Assembly: GCA_031216915.1 (NCBI GenBank)
Contig: CM062296.1
Location: forward strand, 790,888,823-790,952,822
Direction of reading: 5' to 3'
Length of the DNA stretch: 64,000 nucleotides
Source: Pictodentalium vernedei
Taxonomy: Eukaryota > Mollusca > Scaphopoda > Dentaliida > Dentaliidae
Notes under the pieces: model-generated
Seen by the model: the letters and a program-made list of their open reading frames with translations, nothing else
Database searches by the model: none
What the model was told of the DNA's origin: nothing
Shown: positions 43,258-54,595 of the stretch, piece after piece
Layout of the letters: every line of letters starts with the position of its first letter
Position numbering within the stretch: position 1 is the stretch's first letter
Translations under genes and position numbers: made by a program

Positions 43258-43321
43258 CCAAATGATGTTTATACACAGATGAAACTGTCTTCAAGAGAAC
43301 AAAGAGACTGTGATGTGATTG
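43258..43321 (+). CDS. DNM1L: DNM1L (Drp1) exon before the GED
   Basis: 64 nt between a strong acceptor (T-rich tract, TGTGCAG ending 43257) and donor G|GTAGGA. It encodes PNDVYTQMKLSSREQRDCDVI plus one base of the next codon. The core SREQRDCDVI matches the very conserved sequence at the start of the GTPase effector domain of Drp1-type dynamins (EQRDCEVI in vertebrates as I remember it), and the phase fits a following Glu codon. Combined with the exon ending at 34333 it gives NLLPEV followed by this peptide, the expected Drp1 order. The next exon (rest of the effector domain) was not found up to 64000, so the following intron exceeds 20 kb or the exon lies outside. Confidence 0.85.
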
Positions 43322-43488
43322 GTAGGATGTTATTCTTTTGTTTTTAGCTTAACATGAAAAAGTCAAGATAAGCTATTGCCATCACGTGTATGGAAGTCTG
43401 TCAGTCTTTTCACATTTCCTTTACCACAGGTTACACCCCGTAGTTCTTGTCTGATCATCACAAAATTTTATATGCATGTTCGAGGTCA

Positions 43489-44150
43489 TGTCTAGATGAG
43501 AACGTCCCCTTTTGGTCGCGATCGGTCAACATTGGTGGCTACAGGTCGTATTTATAAGGGATTTCATTGTAACTTCGTTGGATGACTCTGTATAATGTCT
43601 AGATGAGAACGCTGTATTTTGTTCGAGTTCAGTCAACTGTGATGGCCACGGGCACTTTACCTAAATTCATTTAGCACAGTCTACAGCTTGCATTTTTAAA
43701 GGGATTTCATTGTAAATTGGTAGGATGACTCGGTATAATGTCTAGATGAGAACTTCCTATCTTGGCCGTGGTCCGTCAGCCATGATGGCTGCACAGGCAC
43801 CTGACCTAGATTTGTTTAGCACAGTTTACAGTTCATATTTATGAAGTGATTTCATTGTAACTTGGACAGATAACTCGGTATGATGTCGAGATAAGATTGT
43901 CCAATTTTGGGCACGATCAGTCAGATGTTCCCGCAGCCTGGTCACGTGACCTAGATTCATTTAGCACTGTCAACAGGTTGTTTTTATGAAGGGATTTCAT
44001 TGTAACTTGGTAGGATAACTTGGTATGATATCTAGATGAGACTGTCCTATTTTGGTCATGATCGGTAAGCCATGACAGCCAGACCATCTCATGGGGCCAT
44101 TCCCGTTCAACCTGCATTTATTGTTTCCAGTTCAGGTGTGATAATCCTGA
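43489..44150. repeat. Tandem repeat, ~145 bp unit
   Basis: Units start with TCTAGATGAGAAC-like sequence near 43489, 43596, 43740, 43884 and 44030. Each has GGGATTTCATTGTAACTTGG. A single related unit is near 45710-45800. Confidence 0.8.
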
Positions 44151-44850
44151 ACATCAAAGACTGGCCGACTATAGTTTTGTTCTAATTAGTTGTGCAGTTT
44201 AAATGAGAGTTAATTCACATCATTTTTCAGACAAAACAAATATACATTATAACCAAAGTTACAAAATATACATAAGTGTTTTACGATTTTTTAAAACAAA
44301 TTTTTAACAAAATTTCACAGGCAAATATACATTATAGCAAAAGTTCACAGACAAATATACATTAGTGTTTACAATTTTTTTTAAATAATAATAATAATTG
44401 ATAACAATAATTCTTTGGCCTTCCGTTGATTTGTCGCGGTCCTCTTACAAGGAGGTCTACATCGACCCATCCCCCACCAGGCTATTCCTCCCCTACTCTC
44501 CCTCATAATCTCCCAGCATTCAGTCAAAAATGTTTCATAATACCACCCACTGGTGCTTTCTCCAGTCCCCCAACTTTTCAATTGACCCTTTCCCTCATGT
44601 CATTTCTCATCCACTTATCCTTCATTTTTTCATCCCATTTTTCCTGTAGTTTAACAAGAATTCTTGTTTTACTGGGCAAATGTTTGAGGCATTCTAGAAT
44701 GAAATGTTCCAGGGTCTCCCTTACTACTAAGTGGAAGTAGGCAAATGTAATGTCTGTGTGGGAGGGGGGCCCCTATCCCAGATGGGAATGGGATGAAGGA
44801 GGAAAAGTGAAATTAATTTGCCCCCTCTTCTCAGGTGTAGAATAGTAGCT
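44151..44850. other. AT-rich spacer, then possible transposon flank
   Basis: 44220-44400 is AT-rich with short ACAAATATACATTA repeats. 44400-44850 may be a C-terminal extension of the MULE fragment, but no motif confirms this. Confidence 0.3.
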
Positions 44851-45069
44851 TCATGATTTGCTTGTTCCTTTTTTCAGAAAGTCAGTTAGTTTGAAGATGT
44901 TTGGGTTTGAACTTGGGAGAACTTGTAGCAGTTTTCTCTGCCACCCTTCAACAGGATTTGTTGTCCTCGGCCCAATAGTTTGGTGGTGAACCCATAAGAT
45001 ACGTCTATGGCTGCCTTCAACCCAATAATCAGTAACGTTGTCACAGAAACGAGTAATGTTAGCTGTCAT
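44851..45069 (-). pseudogene. MULE-type transposase fragment
   Basis: The minus-strand frame includes IGPRTTNPVEGWQRKLLQV and NPNIFKLTDFLKK. In Mutator-like transposases of animals the C-terminal part of the catalytic domain has RTNN, then VEGWH, then a His/Pro-Asn-Ile block. The agreement in order and spacing supports a decayed MULE scrap of about 70 residues. The catalytic acids lie outside and no terminal repeats were seen. Confidence 0.55.
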
Positions 45070-45700
45070 AGCAGTATCATCACTCCCTTCATAAAAAGGT
45101 TTTGAAATGGATTTATGGTACTAGTAGTCAATTTGTCAGTTCTAGATGTGCCAATATTAAATTATTAATTTACAGATTGCCTTCCATATTCATGTTGTTT
45201 TGCATAATTCCCAGTCACCTTTCAGTTTGAGGTTCTCGGGGTGGGGGGTTTGGCCCCCAGTACCCTACTGCCAGTGTGCACACTCAAACTAAATAAGATT
45301 ATCGACCTTTGCTTCTGACTTTCATGCATTCATAAGTAAATCAAGTTATTCGGGCAGCAAGAAATTTTAAATACCACATTGTCCCTCTGCGTCTTTGGCG
45401 CTAAAACTTTTCATTCATTCATTGTTTGCTACCAGCCCTGGACCTGAATTTACATAAAATATTCGTAACTAAAGTTTGAGTGATCATTTATCATTTTGCA
45501 CAACACTGAAAGCAAAGATCGAAAAAATTTATCAATCCTGTCTCTGAGATAAACACATCACTGCAGAAATTTGTTCTCTGAACACTTGAGGTGACAAACA
45601 CAACACACCACCAAGATCAATCTTCTCACGAGCATTGTTTTGATACAGACTATAACTTGCTGCAACAGATAAATTAACATCGATTTGCAGGGTGAATGGG
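45070..45700. other. Intronic or intergenic spacer
   Basis: No gene seen. GTCCCTCTGCGTCTTTGGCG at 45381 resembles the hairpin motif of 32870-33020. Confidence 0.3.
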
Positions 45701-46040
45701 AATATGCAGTCTCATGACCTAGATTCCTTTAGCAAAGTCTATGAGTTATATTTATTGTAACTTGGTAGGATGACTTGTTTTGGAATGATTTTACTGTAAC
45801 TTGGTAACTATGGTTGACATACATTAAATGTGAGGGCCACATTAACCCAGGCCTCAATTCTTTAGTACACTCTACACAAATTAGTCTTATTGAAACATAG
45901 CATGTAGGGAACAGAAATTAACATATTCTCACAATTCTTCTCTTGTTTCATAATTCTTTTATAAACATTGAACATTATCTTTTTCGTCAAACACTACACA
46001 CAGTCATGTTAAGCTACAGTGTCATTGACACTTTCATTAT

Positions 46041-46250
46041 TTAATCCTTTACCAATTGTGACTAGCAGACAACACTTGTAAAAAATATTCTGAGAAAACA
46101 TAATTTTTTCTCTGGTGCCTTCAAAAGAAAGCTTATGACCCTTATTTCAATGAGCTCATTCCAATAGGGGGATCATGAGCTACATTTTGGGTGCAAAAAT
46201 TGAAATATATTGAAGTTTGAATGATGAGTTTTTTGTGAACTACACTGGCA
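46041..46250. mobile_element. Degenerate TTAA-type foldback MITE
   Basis: TTAATCCTTTACCAATTGTG at 46041 and a foldback with GCTTATGACCCTTATTTC and complement near 46128-46185. The right border is not clear. Confidence 0.45.
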
Positions 46251-46623
46251 GGATATAACTGTTACATTATGTAATTGGTAGAACTGAACACTCATACAGT
46301 GGACAAGGTTTTGTCCAAATTAGTCACTTGTCCAGATATTCTGAAAGTAACCTTAACCAGCAATAAATTAGTAAATAAATTAATAAATAACCACACTATT
46401 GAATTGTCAGATCTGATATTAATGCTTTAGCTTTTGGATTGTCTACATGTACTCATCAAATAAATTTACAAATTGTGCAGTTGAAAATTTTTTGTTCATA
46501 AAGTACAACAAAACCATATCATGTGTCCCCCTTGTTGGAATGGGCATGTTGAGCTCATTGCATTGAGGGATCACGTGATATAGTTTTATTGAAATTTCGT
46601 GAAAAATTTGGAAAAGAAAATAT
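46251..46623. other. Spacer with a decayed foldback
   Basis: About 46495-46600 keeps CAACAAAACCATATCATGTG and a diverged complement, a worn relative of 47114-47359. Confidence 0.4.
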
Positions 46624-46866
46624 TTAACTGGTAGAGTGGTGGAAGCCCATATTTGGGCTTTATTCTGAAGTGCCGCTACCGCAATTTAAAGGCTTCATAT
46701 TCTGTGACTGTGTTTCATATTATCTTTGAAGTGATATTATTTTATCTGTTAGGATTTGAATTGTTACAATTTATGGGAGAGTGCCCACTGGCACTCTCCC
46801 ATAAATTGTTACAAGGCAAAGATGCACAAACAAATTTTAAGGACCAAAAAGCACTCTACCAGTTAA
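46624..46866. mobile_element. TTAA foldback MITE (CTGGTAGAGTG ends)
   Basis: TTAA at 46624-46627 and 46863-46866, with inverted ends CTGGTAGAGTG. The central hairpin TTTATGGGAGAGTGCC and complement is at 46760-46814. A different family from the CCCTTTACCC elements. Confidence 0.85.
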
Positions 46867-47113
46867 AATAACAAAGTATGACATTGTGTGGGTAAAGGCT
46901 TTAATCTACACGTAGATTCTCGTCCCCACATCAGTACCTTGGTCTGTAGAAGGGAAGAATACATGGTCTTTGGAATAGAATAAGGAATGTAGAACATTTC
47001 ATGCACAAATTCCCTCACCATCTGGACATGGTAAGCGATTGAATTGTAAAATAGTGAGATGTATGAGGAGATTTCAGTATTTTATATGGTTCAAAGGGGG
47101 AAATTTATTGTCA
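46867..47113. other. Spacer, no feature seen
   Basis: Nothing recognisable. Confidence 0.3.
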
Positions 47114-47359
47114 TTAACCCTTTACCCAACGAATCGCCCACATCCGCCCGCGTAATATGCAAATTCAGCAGCTGAAAAAATATTATTTTTCGAAAAATGT
47201 CAACAAAACCATATCATGTGACCCCTCGTTGGAATGAGCTCGTCGAGCTCGTTCCAACGAGGGGTCACATGATATGTTTTTGTTGAAATTTTTTGAAAAA
47301 ATTTAAATGATATTTAAAATAATAAATTTTGAAATCGTCTGCGTTGGGTAAAGGGTTAA
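47114..47359. mobile_element. TTAA foldback MITE, best-preserved copy
   Basis: TTAA at 47114-47117 and 47356-47359. Perfect inverted ends CCCTTTACCCAACG. A near-perfect core hairpin at about 47202-47285 has TCATGTGACCCCTCGTTGG and complement, meeting at GAGCTCGTCGAGCTC. At 246 bp this is the reference for the family at 9274, 11018, 37795 and 46041. Confidence 0.92.
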
Positions 47360-47454
47360 GAGCCACAAAGAGTTAAAAATCTGTTCAGACCCACACACAC
47401 AACCCCACAACCCCCCCTCCCCCCTACAACCCCCACCCCCACCCCACCACCTGC

Positions 47455-47820
47455 ATGGTCCTTTTGGCTGCATCATACTCTCGTTTTATAACCAATACAA
47501 TTAAAAAATTGAAATTAAATAGTTTTTCTTTGATATTTTAACCAAGCTAATAAAATTGATAAATTTGTCTCTTGAGTGCAATAAGGCTTTGCAATGCCTC
47601 AGCATTGCAAAGCCTTTTTGCTCTCAAGAGACGAAATACACCACCACCATGCTGTTTTGTAGATTATGAAGCCTAAAACATAAAACAAACCAAGAACATG
47701 AACTTTTGATGGCAAAAAAATAATTATAAAAATAAAATAAAAAAATGCCCGCTCACATGGCATTTTGCCAAAAAAAATGCAGGAGAAACAGATTTACTTT
47801 GCAAGGCCTAATGGTAATAT
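47455..47820. repeat. Dispersed repeat with hairpin
   Basis: The hairpin CTTGAGTGCAATAAGGC and complement lies at about 47573-47630. Then comes ACAAACCAAGAACATGAAC as at 27260 and 42680. Confidence 0.7.
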
Positions 47821-48256
47821 TCTATTAAATTCTTCAATTTTCATGTTCATTATACAGTTTGTTCTGAAAAATAGGAAGTCTCCCTCTGAAATAGTGAGAC
47901 ATAAAACATCTGGCCTGGGATATTTTGTTTTGGGACATTTCGTCGGTCCTACTTTTTTGTCATGGACATTTTTGCCTGTTTTGGCCAAATTGTCATACAG
48001 TGTACCTTGTTAATGCAATAGCCACTTTGACCACAGAAAAATATTGAATTGATTAGGATATTCAATTAGCAGGAGTTTAGTCATTTTCTTGTATTCTTGT
48101 GATAAACTAAACATTTATTCTGTAATATCTTTGTTGATTGAGCTTGTGGACTGGATCTCTGTCCATCAGTTCACTACCCCACAACATTAGCTTCTCACAT
48201 TTCAAAAAGGAAAAGTGAAAATATTGTATCTCATATACAGTTTTGATTGGTTGTGT
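47821..48256. other. Spacer, no feature seen
   Basis: Two overlapping short frames on opposite strands (47765-48013) have no recognisable domain. Confidence 0.3.
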
Positions 48257-48456
48257 TTGTGTCGTCGCCCCACGAAGTGGGGAGCGACATATAGGGATTA
48301 CTTTTGTCATCTTGCGCCGTCCGCGTCGTCTGCATCACACTTTCTCTTATCCGCCACTTCTCTTTAACCTATGAATGGATTTTGATGAAACTTTCAGTGA
48401 TTCTTTATCACATAATGGCATTGTGCACCTCCTATTCTATTTTTTGATCGCTGTAT
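48257..48456. repeat. Dispersed repeat (tctcttatccgccact family), copy 2
   Basis: Starts GTCGTCGCCCCACGAAGTGG and matches 41782-41990 closely. Confidence 0.75.
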
Positions 48457-48461
48457 TTTTA

Positions 48462-50460
48462 GCTCAACTTTGACGAAGTCAAATTTGAGCTATTGTCATG
48501 GCCCATCGTCCGTCGTCCGTCCGTCCGTCCGTCCGTCCGTCCGTCCGTCCGTCCGTCTGTCTGTCTGTCTGTCCGTCTGTCTCTGTCCGTACGTCAACAA
48601 TTGGCTATGGCTCGGGCTAGAGGTCGTATTTATGAACCGATCTTTACGAAACTTCTTGTGTACCTTTGTTATGACCCTGGGACGGGAACGAGTGTTTTTA
48701 GGTGTGGTCCGAAATTCAAGATGGCTGCCAGCGGCCATTTTGTACCGATGATGCAAAAATCAGTTTTTTGTACAGAACTTCTGTATGAAAGTTCTGATTT
48801 GAATAAAGTTATGTATAAATGTTTAGTACCATGGGATACATCATATATAATACGGGTTTTTTTCTCGTGCGTAAATTGTGCAAATTAGACTGACTTTGAT
48901 TTATTTAGTGTTACTTTCAGAGCTGTAAGTGCCAAGCTGCTATGGCTCGGGCTAGAGGCCGTATTTATGAACTGATCTTTTACGAAACTTCTTGGGTACC
49001 TTTGTTATGACTGTGGGACGAGAACGAGTGTTTTTGGGTGCGGTCCGAAATTCAAGATGGCTGCCAGCTGCCATTTTGTACCGACGATGCAGAAATCTGT
49101 TTTTTGTACAGAACTTCCATATGAAAGCTCTGATTTGAATAATTTTTTGTATGAATGTTTAGTACCATGGGATACATCACATATAATACGGGTTTTTTTC
49201 TGGTGTGTAAATTCTGCAAATTAGACTAACTTTGATGTTTTTTGGTGTTACTTTCAGCACTGTAAGTGCAAATGCCAATACGGCTCGGGCTAGAGGCTGT
49301 ATTTATGAACCGATCTTTACGAAACTTCTTGGGTACCTTTGTTATCACCGTGGGACGAGAACGAGTGATTTGGGGTCCGGTCCGAAATTCAAGATGGCCG
49401 GTGGCAGCCATTTTGTACAAAATTTGGTGCAATCAGATTTTTGCACAGAACTTCCATATGAAAGCGCTGATTTGAATAATTTTTTGTGTGAATGTTTAGT
49501 ACCATGGGATACATCACATATAATACGGGTTTTTTTCTCGTGCAGAAATTATGCAAATTAGATGAACTTCGATTTTTTCAGTGCTGCTTACACACAGTAA
49601 GTACACATGTCAATACGGCTCGGGCTAGAGTCTGTATTTATGAACCGATCTTCACGAAACGTCTTGGGTACCTTTGTTATCACCTTGGGACGAGAACGAG
49701 TGTTTCTGGGTGCGGTCCAAAATTCAAGATGGCTGCCAGTGGCCATTTTGTATCGAAATTAGGTCTAATCAGTTTTTTGTACACAACTTCTATATGGCTC
49801 AGGCTAGATGCCGTATTTATGAACCGATCTTTACGAAACTTCATGGGTACCTTTGTTATTACCGTGGGATGAGAACGAGTGTTTTTGGGTGTGGTCCGAA
49901 TTTCAAGATGGCCACCAGCAGCCATTTTGTACCAAAATTAGTGCAATCAGTCTTTTGTACAGAACTTCTGTATTAAAGTTCTGATTTGAATAAATTTTTG
50001 TATGAATGTTTAGTAACATGGAATACATCACATATAGTACGGGGTTTTTTCTCGTGCAGAAATTATGCAAATTAGATGAACTTTGATTTATTCAGTGATA
50101 CTTATACTCTGTAAGTGCACATGTCAATACGGCTCGGGCTAGAGGCTGTATTTATGAACCGATCTTCACAAAACTTCTTGGGTACCTTTGTTATCACCTT
50201 GGGACGAGAACGAGTGTTTCTGGGCGTGGTCCAAAATTCAAGATGGCTGCCAGTGGCCATTTTGTACCGAAATCAGGTCCAATCAGTTTTTTGTCACAAC
50301 TTCTACACAGCTCATATTTGTGAACTGATCTTCACGAAACTTCTTGGGTACCTTTGATTTCACCTTGGGACAGGAATGAGTGTGTTTTGGGGTGCCTTTG
50401 TTATCACTGTGCTATGAGAACAAATATTTTGGGGTTCAGTCAGACCCACTCTGGGACTCA
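48462..50460. repeat. Tandem array, ~336 bp unit, with GTCC microsatellite
   Basis: Begins with a hairpin (TTGACGAAGTCAA) and (GTCC)n at about 48507-48590. Units start at GGCTCGGGCTAGAGG near 48609, 48943, 49282, 49617 and 50131, with a half unit at 49795 and a partial one near 50310. Each unit carries AAATTCAAGATGGC, then GTACCATGGGATACATCA. Open frames across units are by-products of the repeat. Confidence 0.9.
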
Positions 50461-50686
50461 AAGATTTCTTTTCTAGTTTAGCATCTGACTGTCACCCACC
50501 TTTACAATACTTTACCTATACATTTGTTACAGGCAACGCTCAGTATTTATGTACAGACCGTTACAATACTTTATATGTACCTTTGTTATCAGGTCATTAC
50601 CTAGATGTTTGTCATTGCTGTGTCACATACTATACATGTACATGTCTTTGTCTTGACAAGTTGAGCTACAGTGTCATTGACACTTT

Positions 50687-50948
50687 CATTTCCAGAGTTA
50701 TGCCCCTTTTCCACTTAGAATTCTGTCTGAAACGCCACACTTTCTCTTATCCACCACTCCTCTTTAACCTATGAATGGATTTTGATGAAACTTTCAGTGA
50801 TTCTCTATCACATAATGGCATTGTGCACCTCCTATTTTATTTTTTGATCCGCTGTATTTTTCCCAGAGTTATGCCCCTTTTCCACTTAGAATTCTGTCTG
50901 AAACGCCAGGCGACACACATCTTCCATGGAAGACTCACATCTAAGTTA
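50687..50948. repeat. Dispersed repeat (tctcttatccaccact family), copy 3
   Basis: Contains two partial passes of the unit found at 41782-42214, including TTATGCCCCTTTTCCAC twice. Confidence 0.75.
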
Positions 50949-50989
50949 TTATTTCTTGTTCTAGCAACATTTCATTTATGAAATCACTG

Positions 50990-52960
50990 TCCACCAGTAT
51001 AAAAGTGTCACATCCAGATTGAAATGCTTTAGCGACCTGATATTGAGAACACTTTTTCAATTACAATACTGTATTTATGATCTGTTATTTGGGGTGGTTT
51101 GAAAGCAAAGTTATGAGTGAAACCACTTTACAGCTGCATGTCATCAGTATAAAAATAAACATCAAGGCCATGGCTCTAGATATATATATAAACAATAGAG
51201 TAATGGGCTTAACTCTGACTCTTGTGGGAAGCCAAACCAAGTGTCACTTGTTCTGATGATTTGCAGTCAATGATTACACCATGCATGCAACCTTAGAAAT
51301 ATGATGAAAGCAAGCCAAGCATATGGCCTGTGAGACCTATTCTTTGTTCCAATCTTTCTATTAGAAGGTTATGGTCTGTGGTGTCAAAGTCATGCTTAAG
51401 TCTAAGGGAAACAAGGCAGGAAATTTTATGTTTATCCATGGATAAGGGAATGTCATTTTGCACTCTTAAAAGTGTCATTGATGCTGCAGTTTGAGCTGCA
51501 TGCAGACTGGAAGATTTTGGATAAGCCAATGGCGATCATATGGGAAGTTAGCTGCTTAGTGACTGGCTGCTCAATAATCTTCGATAGGATTGCAAGATTT
51601 GAGACTGGTTGTTAGTTTTTCAAAACTTCTGGGTCTGGTCTAGCAATGTTTTTTGAAAAAGAGCTTGGCTGAAGCATGCTTCTTGTTTGTAGGAAAGACA
51701 CCAGACTGTAGTGAGGCATTAAGTAATTTTAAAATTGATGTACCCAATTCCGAAAGACATGCTTTTAACAACCATGTCAGAATGACATCTAATGCACACT
51801 GCTTAGATGGTGCCTTGGATATTAGCTTATGGATATCGTCGAGGACTAAATGTTTGAAATGTGCAAGCTGTTCAGCCACAAAGAAACTGGAAAACTGATT
51901 TGAAAGGTCCTTAGATGATGAATGTGCTGACAGTATGGTGGTCTTTTGTCGTTACAAAAGTTTTTCAATGTTAGTGGACAGAACATGTGGGGAGTTTACA
52001 TCATCAGGAATTGAGTTGAAAAGTATTTTTGCTTTTCCGATTTAATCAGTTTATTAACAGTGTTTCATTGACTGAACAAACAGCTTTATTAGCCATCACT
52101 GGGTTTTCAAGTTTATATCTCGAGAATTTGGCATTCTTGATGTCATGAGTAACCTAAGGAGAGCATAGGCATTTGCTGGATGTATGACTTTTCATTGGTG
52201 CAAACTCATCAATGACTTTATGAATTGAAGAAATGAAGACACATTCATTGTCATCAATAGGTGATCCTATACTTACAGAAGTGATTGGGTTGGAAGCAAG
52301 AGCCTCTGCAAATTTAACATGGTCCTTATTACAGATTGTAATGTTCTTTTTAACTGGTAAATGGCAAGGGAGTGCCAATTCAAAGAAAATTTTGAAGTGG
52401 TCAGAGATTGCAACATCAACAATTGTTACTCCTTTCACAAGATCTGAGTCTGAATGGTGATTAACAGATCTAATGTGTGGCCTCTTTTGTGTGTAGCACC
52501 ATGGACCTTTTGGTTTAAATTCATGGAGCTGAATAGATCACAAAGTTCAGAGAATTGCTGGTATTTATTTTCTCAAAATGTACATTGAAGTCACCTCATA
52601 TGAGAAATTTTCCAGGTGAGGCTGTGATGCATCCACAAAGTCTCGGAATTTGCTGATAAAATGATTGAATGTGTGTCAATTGTTTTTTGGCTCTGTGGAG
52701 GTCGGTAAGTTAAAAGGACACAAACTGATTACAAACCAGTAGTAAGGGTAGTGATAATGCACAGAAATGTGGACCTTGTCTGATTTGCTGTTCTCTTAAC
52801 CTTTACAGCATTGTCAGAAATTACACCAACACCACCACCTCACTTTGACTTCCTAGAGTTGTGGATAGCATTTTACCATTGGCATGTAGCTCTCAAACAG
52901 TCAGTGTATCTTCATGAGTTAGCCATGTTTCACAGAGAGATATATATTGTAGTCGGTGAC
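50990..52960 (-). pseudogene. CR1/L2-like LINE remnant (endonuclease-RT)
   Basis: Read on the minus strand, from right to left. 52438-52154 holds the end of an endonuclease (VDVAISDHFKIFFEL with the SDH box). 51879-51640 has the RT N-terminus (LTWLLKACLSEL, then a Leu/Asn/Ser block and KKHASAKLFFKK). 51529-51293 has a decayed AFDTIDHNLLIERL-type box. About 51240-51180 reads FGFPQESELSPLLYCLY, and about 51165-51135 reads FYTDDMQL, a changed YADD catalytic box. Order and spacing fit the CR1/L2 group. Frames are broken many times. Confidence 0.75.
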
Positions 52961-53501
52961 CAGCCTAGGAGTGAATTTTAAGGAGAAGTGACTTCTCCCT
53001 GAGAAAAATAGGGAGAAGTGTGAGCTCTGCAGTGAGAAGTGAAACTTCTAAAAAAAGAAATGCTGAAAAGAGAATTTTATTTAAAATTTCAAAATTTGTC
53101 AACAGACCTGTCAAAAACTGTACTAGCATGGTCACCCCGATTTCAGACCATTGCTCTGCCAGTGAGATTTGGGGCTTTGTCAAGGTGGAGAAATTGACAA
53201 GAAAAGTTACATTTGAGTGAAAATCAACATTTCCTTATTTTTTGAGGAGTCACTAAGCTCCTACCATGGTTTTGAAGGATAATATGCAATTGTTGTGCTT
53301 ATTTTGATAATTAGACATTGCTTCAAAATTCACAAAAAACAGCCCTGATGTCTTTATGGTTCCCACTTCAAATGCCAGTGAAATAAAATATACACAACAC
53401 AAGTCATATTTCTTGTGATTTTCATAACTTTTATTGAAGTAAGTCGTGATGAATCACTTTTGTAAGTTACTCATGCCAATGTTTTTTTCACAGAATTATA
53501 T
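52961..53501. other. Spacer before DIRS copy D
   Basis: A short Lys-rich frame near 53020-53220 overlaps a minus-strand frame; neither has a known domain. No terminus found. Confidence 0.3.
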
Positions 53502-53702
53502 ATTTTTATACTGTACCAATGACCCAGACATAGCTGGTGCTAACTCTTAAAATATAGGGCCAAACACAAATTTTGCCCCCCAATCCCCAAAATTTGCATC
53601 TAAAACTAAAGAAAACATGTCCTGAAAGGCCCTCCACACTTCGCCCCTACTGCGCATGCGCAGTGTCAAGGACGTTCCGAAATTGGCGCCATTTATCTTT
53701 CT
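53502..53702 (+). repeat. DIRS copy D left ITR
   Basis: Matches the left ITR of A almost base for base and the complement of 60275-60501. Confidence 0.9.
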
Positions 53703-54364
53703 AAGTTTGGCCCTTCATCAGTTAACATCTGACTGATCTTTGTGCTTTTAAATCTCAGTTTAAATGATGCCAGACACATAAATATTAGTGAAATGGTGAT
53801 TCTAAGGAGGATAGCAAAGGAGGAGAGGAAAAGAATGTGTGACAGAATATTATCAGGGCTGTAACTTAAAATTTTTTAATGAAATTATGTTAAGTTACCT
53901 ATTTTCAAGGCAGCAGCCATTTTGTTGTCATTCTGATTATTTAGTTACACTGTTTTTTCAAGTGTTTTCCTCTCTCCCTGTCCTTTAAGTTCCCCCTTGC
54001 TATTCTCCCATGCTTTTGGCATAGTTTCTGTAATTATTATTACTAAAATTTCTTGGGAGTTTTAGCTGAATAACAGAATGAATTCTGTTCTTTCCCCATG
54101 TTTACGTCTTCACCTACGGGTGGTTAGGCGTTGTGTTCTGCATCTACCATCTGATGTTCTGCAGTTTCTTCCCTGGAAGTCTCTGTTTTGCATCAGATGG
54201 TGTATTTTTGGTAACTGATTTCGGGCCTGGGTGCCTGGAGTCTTATTTTAGTGTTTTTACACTCATTGTTTACATTTACAACAGCCCTCTGTGTGAGGGG
54301 GGGATTTCTAAATAATAATATCTTTATGTTATTTTAATCATAACTAGATACATTATTATTGTTC

Positions 54365-54556
54365 GTAAGTGTTGAATAAATTGTTTAAAATATTTTTAAA
54401 ATTTTTGTCCACACTTAGGCTTGGGATCCATTGGGGCTCAACGTTACTTTTCAGAAACTTGGGCTGTTCTGAAAAAATATTTTTTCAAAATATTTTGATT
54501 TCAATTATTTTTTCTATATTAATGGATCATATTATTATTATGTATTTTGATTGCCA
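54365..54556 (+). promoter_or_regulatory. Putative 5' UTR intron (copy D)
   Basis: GTAAGT donor and GCCAG acceptor, 192 nt, as in A. Confidence 0.5.
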
Positions 54557-54595
54557 GGGGTTAGTGCGAGTACCAGGACTTGTTTTCTTTTCACA

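Noticed and set aside
48470..49872. Several 80-130-codon frames in the tandem array, including a Pro-Ser-Val-Arg repeat peptide
   Set aside because: They come from GTCC microsatellite translation and recur once per repeat unit in shifting frames.
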